Positions 55,893 to 64,000 of a DNA stretch of 64,000 nt are shown piece after piece. A program made the translations under genes and the position numbers. The stretch spans positions 2,356,001 through 2,420,000 of the forward strand of contig JADNRZ010000004.1 of assembly GCA_015501605.1 (NCBI GenBank). Reading direction: 5' to 3'. The stretch is from Panaeolus papilionaceus. Taxonomy: Eukaryota; Basidiomycota; Agaricomycetes; Agaricales. The first letter of the stretch is position 1, and each line of letters starts with the position of its first letter. The notes beneath the pieces were generated by a model. The model saw only the letters and a program-made list of their open reading frames with translations. It did no database searches and had not been told where the DNA came from.

Positions 55893-56937
55893 AATGTCCT
55901 AATAGGAAAATATTTTGATGTGAATAATCATCTAGACGAGAGGGCAAATTGCACCTAAGGCATCACTTTTTCATCAGTAATTATCCTTGGCGCCGCTCCT
56001 TTTAGGTACATTTATTCCGCAGGTGATAACCCCCCTAAGAGGACGGCTGGCGCCTCATCGCACAGCGTTCACTCTATAAATAGGCACGTGTCTATAAATA
56101 AATATACGCACCAGTTCTGCTCAGCGAACCACCCCTGAGGGGTCTGCGCCAGCCCTCCGCCCCCTCTGTCCTTTCCTAATTAATGATAATAAAATTAAAA
56201 AACATCATACATGATTTTCTTTCCACTCCGGCCCGTACAACCGCTCCTATGTTTTCGCGCCTTTCTCCTTTAGTTGCTGCCTAATAATGCATAGAAACTC
56301 TGTCTATTGGTTTGGACCTGCAATAAAGCGCTATTATAGTCGGCTATTCTTGGCTCCATTATTGTTTGTTGAGCCGCTTTTGCGATTTCGTCCTCATTAA
56401 TAGGATCATTAATACCTAGAAAATTATACCCGGGATACCACAGGATACCTGACCGACGATCATACCTACTGACAGGCCTGCGGCTGGGGGGATTCAGTAT
56501 AGAGAAAAATAGGCTAAGAATCTTGCAGGAGCCATCATGCACCCTGCAACATCAACAACTCTATGACATAGTGACAGGGCAACCATACGTCGACATCTGT
56601 TTCATCTTTTCCGTTTTTTCTTTCTGCTTCAGCATCGCTAAGTGTATTATCCACGCGTATATGTGTATATGCTTCATTTATTCACAGAATTAGATACTGC
56701 ATGTATATATTCTCTCAAACTCCGGGCGCGTAGGCAGGGTAGAGAGAGCTGTGGACAGTGCGGGGGTTTATCTGTCCACTGGCCTTGGCTCTCACTGAAT
56801 CTCACACTGCGAGGGATTTTTTCTTCACAACCTCTCTCCCCAAGCTCGACTCCTCCAGCTACGGGACTCGAGAGGATGTGCTATTTTTAGAATGTCGGAT
56901 CATTATCTTACCATCAGTGCCGTCAACATCACAGGCG
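55893..56937. other. Spacer upstream of the KDZ gene
   Basis: It contains a pair of inverted GGCTGGCGC words at about 56048 and 56146 and AT-rich sequence near 56180-56210. The minus-strand open frame 56270-56542 shows no known domain. Element ends were not found. Confidence 0.35.
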
Positions 56938-56940
56938 CCT

Positions 56941-57013
56941 TGGTCGCAGCGACTTCAAGTTGGTCGTGGCGCCTTCAAGTTGGTCGCGGCGCCTTCAAGT
57001 TGGTCGCGGCGCC
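56941..57013. repeat. 20-bp tandem repeat
   Basis: About 3.6 copies of TGGTCGCGGCGCCTTCAAGT, nearly identical; it lies about 210 bp before the KDZ gene start. Confidence 0.85.
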
Positions 57014-57226
57014 ATTCAGACCTCCAGCAGAGATTCTAGAAGCCATCCACACCAAATCAATAAATATGTATTTATAGAGTGAAAATATTGATATCATTTT
57101 ATTAATATTAATTATGAGTTTTCTTTCTTTGCTCAATACTTTGTGTCAATCCGTGTATCCCTCAGCCAGCACCCTGGTGCTACTTGATTTCGTCTACCAT
57201 ATCTTTGACCTACTAAATTTCATATA

Positions 57227-60200
57227 ATGGTCTCTTATTTTCGAGGAAAACAGAAGGCCGTCACAGGTAACATGGGAAAGCCCTTCCGGAGTCCCAGAAA
57301 GAAACGCCCAAAATTTGCGAAAGAAAAGCTGACTTGGAAGACATTGGACCCAAGCGCAGAGCGTAATTCCCTCAGTCTTCAGCTTCAGGAAATTCAGGAG
57401 AAAATCAGACTTAATGCAAGGATGGCTGGAGAGACTCAGAGGGAACAGGATAATGATACTTTGATGTCGGAATGTGCTTCAGACGAAGACGTGGGTATGG
57501 ATGGAGAGAGCACTGTGGTAGGGGATGAGGGTAGTGTGGATATGGAGAGTACTGTGGTGGGAGATGTGGACACTGTTATGGCGGGGGATGATGCAGATGA
57601 TGGAGAGGATATCAACATGGATAACGTTTCTACGGTCGTTGGAGATGGTGAAGATGTTAACACCAAGGAGGACGTAGCATCACCTGGGCCATCACCAGAC
57701 AAGTCAAACACAACGCCCAATAAATCCACTCAAAAATCTTCATCTGACAAGAAGAAAAAACGTAAATGTGCGGATGCTACACAACGACTTCATATGCGCT
57801 GGGAAGCTCTACTCCCTACACTCATTGAAGACTACCTCAACTTCACTGCCAAGTCTTTTGGCAGCGTTGTTCAAGTAGTTGACCAAGAAATCTTTGATGG
57901 GTGCCCATCGGTGTCGGATCCTGGTTGCCGCCTGAGGTGTAAAACACGCAAGTCAGCCACTATCTTATGCCTCTATTTTGACCGTGCGTACATCTGGGCA
58001 TTAAGGTACTCAGAATAGCGCTTATATGTTTGTTTTTGTTATTTTTAGACTTCAAAAGCGTCACTGTCCATACCTGTTCATGCCGAAGCCTGCAGCAAGC
58101 CCTTGTCGGTCATGGGCTATTCCCAACAGCTCCATCGCAAACTCGAATTGCAATCTCTACCGACCTTCTATTGTTCCATAACGCTCTTTTTGAGAGATCC
58201 TGCGACGCCATCAATGCACTCGCCCTTTCCTTGAACACGTTCTATTCTAGACGTGGTTTTGATCTACTAGACAAGACTACAGTAAGCAAGAGCTTCTTCC
58301 AAAGCGTATTGCAAACTTGATTCTAATTTCTTATCATAAATTCTAGGGAGAGAAGGTTAAGGAGCCTTTTCGAAAATCCTTAGGTTATGCTTCGCAGTGG
58401 TTTGACATTCTTCGGTTGAAGATTGAAGACACTTCAACTAATGCAATCACAACGGCCGATAAAGAAGCACAGGCCTATCTCGAATCAAGAAGAAAACGAC
58501 AATCCCTGGAATCCGATTCAAAGACAAGAAAGGTGGACAAAACCGTCAACAAGGATCAGGTGTTAGACTCTGAGCCAGAATCTGGTTCTGACTCTGACAC
58601 GACTATTCAGCTTGCACCCCTCGACAGCAAGACCAAAAAGAAGAAGAAAAAGAAACCAGGCAAGAAGAAAGCGTCGGACTCTGAAGCGCCTGAGCCCGGT
58701 TCCGACTCTGACAGGACTATCCCATTTGAACATGCGCATCCCCTTATGCCACCTGGGTTCTCTCCGCCAACGGAATGTGATCGACGATTGACTGAGCTAT
58801 GCCCAGCATGCTTTGGGGGGAATAAGTTTGGACGGTCTTTAGTCTCCGAGTAAGCACTCATGTTGTCTATATCGGCTTGGGTATCTTTTTAAAGTACTAA
58901 CATTATATTCAGAGGAGCCGATTTTCATGTTGCAACTGACGGTAACTTCCATCACCGCCATTCCGTCCATGCAGGGGCTGGAGTCCCTTTCCACAAAAAT
59001 CCACGACATATCATCCCTCCGGAATTTGTTGACAAGGTTGGAGAGCACATTCTGTCGAAGCGACCCACCAGCAACAAATGCCCAAGAAACCCCAAGGTTC
59101 CCGACGTTGCTGTGGACGAGTGTGAGCGCTCATACGAAGCAGCAAATGGCGACAAGAAGAGAGCTGTTGCTGGAAACGAACGCTATGACGATCAAGGCCT
59201 CATGTCCCTTGTTTGCAGGCACGACATTCCGTTGTTTTTCGCCAATATCGACACTCCAGGGGAGCAACAGAAATACGCTTTGGCTCTAATCCTGTGGTTG
59301 ATCCAATTTATTCCCAAACACGCCACTCTGGTTGTCCTTTATGACATTGGCTGCGTTGTGGATCGTAGTGTGAATAAGGTTGGTCGTCCTTATTTATTTA
59401 TTGGTGATCTTCATATGTTGAAGGGGAGCGTGTTGTCTTTAGCATGATATTCTTCCACCATCTGTGTTGAAACGGATTCGGTTCACGACTACTGCCATGC
59501 ATGCCTACGGCCACCAATGGTCCTGTCAACTGATGTATAATCCTCGGTTATGTAAAGGGCTTGGATTGACCGATGGAGAGGGTGTAGAGCGTACCTGGTC
59601 CAAGAGTAGAAAGTTGATCGGTATTGTTCGTTCATCATCCGTAAGTCGCCCGTATACTCGCACAAATTAAATGTAATGGGTTTACCTTTCAGCGTGCTCG
59701 GCGGGTTTGGGTTGTTGATCGCCATATCTCTTCCATAGCAAAGGAAGGTCGAAAGGGTCTTGGTACCTGGGTCAAGCGGCGCCTTCGTGACGTAGAATTG
59801 CGGACGACGGAGGCTAAGGAAGCCATCGCCAATAGTGGTCACAGTGCGGAGTACCTCCGTAAACAATGGAAGCTGCAGAAAAAAGCTCAATTATCGGCGA
59901 AATCACGTATGTACAGTAAATCTCCTTCTATATTGTATCCGTTGTGTTTACGAGTCCCTCTAGACACTCCAGCACAGGTGAAAGCCGAAATCGAGTGCAT
60001 TCTTATGCTGCAAGAGGAAATCGAGAATCTTGAGGACCGAATCAAGGGGGCAAAGAAACGCCTCAAGGGTCAAAGAAGGAGAAAGCAGACAAAGAAGTCG
60101 ATACAGAGTTTGCACTCGCAGCATGAGAGCTTGGTGGAGGAGGTAGAGGAGTTGTTTTCGTCCTTGAAAATCCATCGCACATATCCTGAGCTCAAAGGAC

Positions 60201-62356
60201 TTGGTGCAGATTTTGTGAGGACGTTGATACTCGCATCTGAGGTCAAGCAGACGATCAGAAGACAAGCAACTGAGAGCTTCTTTGAATTGTCAAGGCTTGA
60301 TCAAGCGGTTGGTGGCCACCACCAGCCACTTGGTGCGCTTTTAATCCTGTCATATTTCTTATGTGTGCTAAAATGTTCACCTGCGCTTTAGGCACCAAAT
60401 TACACCAGCAGACAAGACAAGCCTTGGCTAAACGCTCACCTGCTCTGTTAAAGAAGATTTACAAGTTCAACTCGTATTGCGGGGCTCTTAAAAAGTTACG
60501 TCCCCGAAAGTCCAAGGTAGTTCTACCAAAGCCCCTTTCCACAAAGGTGGCCCAGCTGCGAGATGATCCCATCTTGATGCAGGACGTCTGGATTTCAGCA
60601 GTCAAGAAACAGAAGAAGGTGCCATGGATGGATGATCCTACGGTTCGCGCGGGGATACAAGCAGTCTTGAAGTTGGATAGGTGCTTGGAAGAGAGGCGAC
60701 GAATTGGGATGGAAGCCGACAACATGTGTCGGCAATTTGGACGGGACCTCCTGGCAGCGGAAGTGGCGCTTCGGAATTCAAATAGTACGTGAAAAACAAA
60801 GCTCATTTTCACAATTCTTTGCAGCTGATGACTTTTTAAAGACGCACATATCGCACAACAGTTAACCAGCTATCGAAATGACCTTCTTCATCTAAAGCCC
60901 GAGTGGGCATCCCCACTTACAACTGCTATCCGGTATGAATCACATATTCACCAGTCCGTCATTTTGGCAAACGAGATTTCTGGGACGGAAATCATTTCTC
61001 CTCGAAGTACAAATCCTTTTAACCTTCCAGTTGATGTGGAAGCAGATGTGGAGCTAGCCGACGTTGATGAAATTGATGTAGGGCAGTCGCCTGAACTTTC
61101 ACTTCACGTTGATGAGTTGGAGGAGTTGGATGATCTAGAGGATAGTCTCACGCCTCCCACAGATTCCAGCGACTCTGACTCTGACCCTGGGGCGCGCGAC
61201 TCTGATGCCTACTCAAGTGATGAGTCTGGCTATGATTCTGAAACTAGCTCCACCGACACGGAATCTGATGGCGATTGCGACTCTGGCCTTGATGATCAGT
61301 CTCAACCAGACCCAGAGGCTGAAATATTCCGGATTGTGTGGAAAGTGCCAGAGGTGAGAAATTCCGTCTGCTTTGCGACTCTTGACTGATATGCTTCTCT
61401 AGGAAGCCCAGACTGACAAAGAAATTGCCGAAGATATCAAGATCTGGGTTAATCAGACAAGACACTTGCAACCTCGCACCCCTCACGAGTTAGAGGGGCG
61501 CTCACAGTGTCTTGGACGGCTTGTATTTGAAGCGCGAGATCTTCAAATAATGCATTCATCGTCAGATCTCCTGAATGATGTTTGTTTAAATGGGTGCGCA
61601 CATCTTCTACACTTACATTATGCGAACGACCATAGGACAACGGAACATGCGGCGCAGTGTGCCATGTTCACCACCTATGACCTGGTGCGCTGGCGCCTCA
61701 AGAGAAGGTCTCTGGGATTGGAGGCGACAGAGAGCTCTAGCAACGCAGAGTTGGACTCGATGTTGTGGAAGAACTCCAAACGTACTCAGTTCTGGTTGAA
61801 GGAAGTCTGGATTCTTCCCATTCATCGACCGGCAGGCCAGAATTGTGATGGCCATTGGGTTCTCTGTGTCGCCTATCCTCAGCAGGGGAGGTTGTACTTG
61901 TATGATAGCTTTGCAGAGCGCAACTCATGGGACACCGAGGCCAAGGCATGTGGCAATCACTTTCTCCTAGCCGTAAACAGACACTAATTGATCAGTGCAG
62001 GAGCTGTCTATTTTCTTCTCCCAAATCATTGGTGCTGCTCGCAGCCAAATCAATGTTGAGTCAGCGAGGCTGACGAGCCCTAGAAGCTGGGTGGCGGTCC
62101 CTGCATTGGTATGTTACGGGTTTGAATTACTCATTTATTTTATGGAACAAAAAAGGCTGACACAACACACAATATTTAGACACGCGCTGTCCAATCCAAT
62201 GGCCACGACTGCGGTCTCTGGGTGCTTGCATGGATTGCCGCCACCTTGAGAGGGTACCAGTGCACTGGCAACTTGCTATCAGAAGGCGACATGCTGCCTT
62301 GGCGCAAGGCGCTGCTGGGACTCATTTTACAAAATACTACAGCACTTGAACGATGA
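57227..62356 (+). CDS. KDZ-superfamily transposase fused to a Ulp1 (C48) protease
   Basis: Transposase of the Kyakuja-Dileera-Zisupton superfamily of fungal DNA transposons. It starts at the ATG at 57227. The N-terminal 190 residues are acidic with repeated ESTVVGD-type units. A CxC-type cysteine cluster follows (DGCPSVSDPGCRLRC, then HTCSCRSL) with LVGHGLFPTAPSQTR. The RNase H-fold core has DGNFHHRH (first Asp), NIDTPGEQQKYAL, LYDIGCVVDRS and MHAYGHQWSCQ with LTDGEGVERTWS (acidic Glu). A coiled-coil region and an acidic S/D/E linker lead to a Ulp1-type protease domain with all catalytic parts: His in GHWVLCVAY, Asp in LYDSFAERNS, Gln and Cys in QSNGHDCGLW. About ten exons; one intron (after EAK, near 61948) uses a GC donor. 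No stop or frameshift was found to TGA at 62356, so the element may be active. Confidence 0.85.
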
Positions 62357-62622
62357 CTTGTACTAAGTGTAGGCGGCGACATTGGTTGCACAAATGAAAT
62401 TAACATCTTCTCTTTGCCTCGAGGAAAAACAGCGGGATGATCTTGAATGGATCGCACTTCACAGAAGAATTCGGTGCAGTTGAAAAGAATATTCTTTTGA
62501 ACGTTGTTACTCACGCACCAATTCTATATAAACCAAGTTTTGGACACCTTGGACTCCCCAACCTTCTTCACTAACCATACATCTCGCGGTGCGTCCGGAT
62601 TCCAACAGCTTATATCGGCCAA

Positions 62623-63421
62623 ATGGCAGACCATAATGTTTTGCCCACAATTCCTGATCCCTACGTTGCTGGTGCTCAAGCTCGTTTCCAGGCTCAGTAT
62701 ATTAAGGAGGCAGCTACTTATTTATGGAGCGTCGATGCAGATGATGAAGTCAATTTTTTTCCTGCGGCATGGAAAATATACCAAGATCGGTGGCCTGCGC
62801 CATACGGTAGAAACGATGTTCGCTGTTACAAGGTATGTCTATTTCTGCTTCAGACACCTACAGTGGTCTGACCGTCTCTTCTCTGTGTGACAGGACTTCG
62901 TGTTTCTAGTTCGTCAAAAGCTTGAGGAAGATGGCGCTCCTAAGAAACCAAAGTCGAACAAAGCATGGATGATGCGCTACAGTATGGATTTTGATCTGCT
63001 CAAGCGTGTTTGTATTATCTTTCTGTCGCGTATTTAGTTAATTTACATGCTACAACAGGTTGAACAACAAAAGCTGTTGGACTCTACTGGACGTGTTGGC
63101 ATTTTAGCCTTCTCAAACCCATTATACAAGCAGCAGGGGTCTGCAGCTAATCGTCAAGGCTCAGAAGAAGAGGGGGACCAAACTGGCAGTGACGAAGATG
63201 ACACCGACGACGATTGTCAAGATGAGGGCAGTGAGACAGATGAGGAGGGAGAAGATGAGGGAGAAGCTGGTGACAAGGGTAGGGAAGGTGTAAAAGAGAA
63301 CTCCGCTGGCGATGCTGGTAATAGCTCTAAAGGCCAGGTTAACAAGCGTAGCTGGTTCAATGAATCTGATTCTGATATCGACGTCATCCCTAGCAAAGCA
63401 CTCAAGCGAACCAAGGCTTGA
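62623..63421 (+). CDS. Acidic companion protein of the KDZ element
   Basis: Three exons on the same strand, 266 bp after the transposase gene. The ATG at 62623 gives MADHNVLPTIPDPYV, FQAQYIKEAATYLWSVDADD and FPAAWKIYQDRWP. A GTATGT intron at 62833 joins to FVFLVRQKLEEDGAPKKPK and AWMMRYSMDFDLLKR. A GTTTGT intron joins to EQQKLLDSTGRVGILAF, followed by a strongly acidic D/E-rich tail ending in the basic KALKRTKA (possible nuclear signal). No known domain is recognised. Position and orientation suggest it travels with the transposon; the acidic tail could suit binding to a nucleoprotein complex, which is inference. Confidence 0.65.
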
Positions 63422-64000
63422 TTATCTACTAGTATTTCTATCTACAAATAATCTGAAATATATCAAAGATTTTATGACGTTCACATAAAGCATATGGGGG
63501 GAAATTTCAGAGTACCCGTCGTCGACGATGCTCGGAATCATGCATCAGCATCATCAGTGATCGCTTGTTTTTTGAGACAAAACCTGTTGTTGCGCCGGAT
63601 AGACTTGTACTATCGCTTCAAGGCTTGAGCACAGACATACCATAAGCTGTTAGATTCTGAATATGTTGATTTTGTAATTTTTGAACAGGTCAGACGAAAC
63701 CTTGTATCTGGCCTAAGGCGATTACAATCTCACATAGGTGATCATACTTAGAACATATAAAGTCATAAGTGTCAAAACTTATAATACTTTTATCACTACT
63801 AATTCTCAGTCTCCATGGTCTTTAATATGAACAGAGATTGGTCGCTAGCCTGGTGGTCAACCTATGACCCTTACAATTGAGAATTTTGTTGTTAGTTGAG
63901 TCGTTGTGCTGTTGGTTGTATTTGCATGTCTTGTGTTCGTTGCCAGTGTTATCACCCATAGACCAGTCGAATTAAAATAATGAGATTCTGATGTGCGTAC
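63422..64000. other. Flank of the KDZ element, no gene recognised
   Basis: AT-rich, no coding signal. The right end of the transposon may lie here or beyond the window; no inverted repeat to the left flank was found. Confidence 0.35.

Noticed and set aside
55449..57226. TET/JBP dioxygenase gene, often linked to KDZ elements
   Set aside because: No iron-binding HxD motif or related segment is visible in the frames here.
1..64000. CRISPR arrays, rRNA or bacterial operons
   Set aside because: No regular spaced repeats or rRNA sequence; introns and gene families are fungal.

Overview
The window reads as nuclear DNA of a filamentous basidiomycete, most likely an Agaricomycete. Genes are broken by many 50-70 nt GT-AG introns with a few GC-AG introns. 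The families are typical of that clade: a DUF6535 membrane protein, a tectonin lectin, AIG1-like P-loop GTPases, a basidiomycete-type caspase-like peptidase, Ty3-type gag and a KDZ transposase fused to a Ulp1 protease. The genus cannot be named from the sequence. Exon joins were made by eye and gene ends are approximate wherever splicing is unclear.

Layout. 0.3-2.3 kb: MATE-like transporter (minus). 2.8-3.8 kb: broken metallo-beta-lactamase gene. 3.9-6.2 kb: broken DUF6535 gene carrying a 974-bp fold-back TA-site element; an 84-bp hairpin element follows. 7.9-8.6 kb: six-repeat tectonin lectin. 9.0-10.6 kb: F-box fragment running into a truncated Ty3-type retrotransposon. 11.0-25.8 kb: a dispersed family of small secreted proteins (two two-domain genes, two one-domain genes, one broken gene), interleaved with a second MATE-like gene (15.5-17.6 kb) and a P-loop GTPase gene with an internal stop (18.3-20 kb). 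28.2-32.2 kb: VID28/ARMC8, the only clear housekeeping gene. 32.8-33.1 kb: 7-Cys secreted protein. 36.9-38.4 kb: subtilisin-like protease. 38.9-42.9 kb: a GTPase gene and two GTPase remnants.

43-55 kb is a repeat-rich block. It has two decayed copies of the 3' end of the pyruvate dehydrogenase E1-alpha gene, a caspase-like peptidase gene with both catalytic residues but a broken reading frame, a duplicated ~200-bp segment (one copy split by a hAT-type element, the other showing the empty site), an inverted-repeat element, and a GTPase gene whose Walker A lysine is arginine. 57.2-63.4 kb holds a nearly intact KDZ transposase-Ulp1 gene with an acidic companion gene.

Apart from VID28 the region is accessory DNA: defence- or environment-related families (secreted proteins, lectin, transporters, GTPases, caspase-like protease) mixed with mobile elements and gene relics. 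The best candidate for something undescribed is the secreted ~70-residue domain family at 11-26 kb, whose members share promoter blocks as well as protein sequence.
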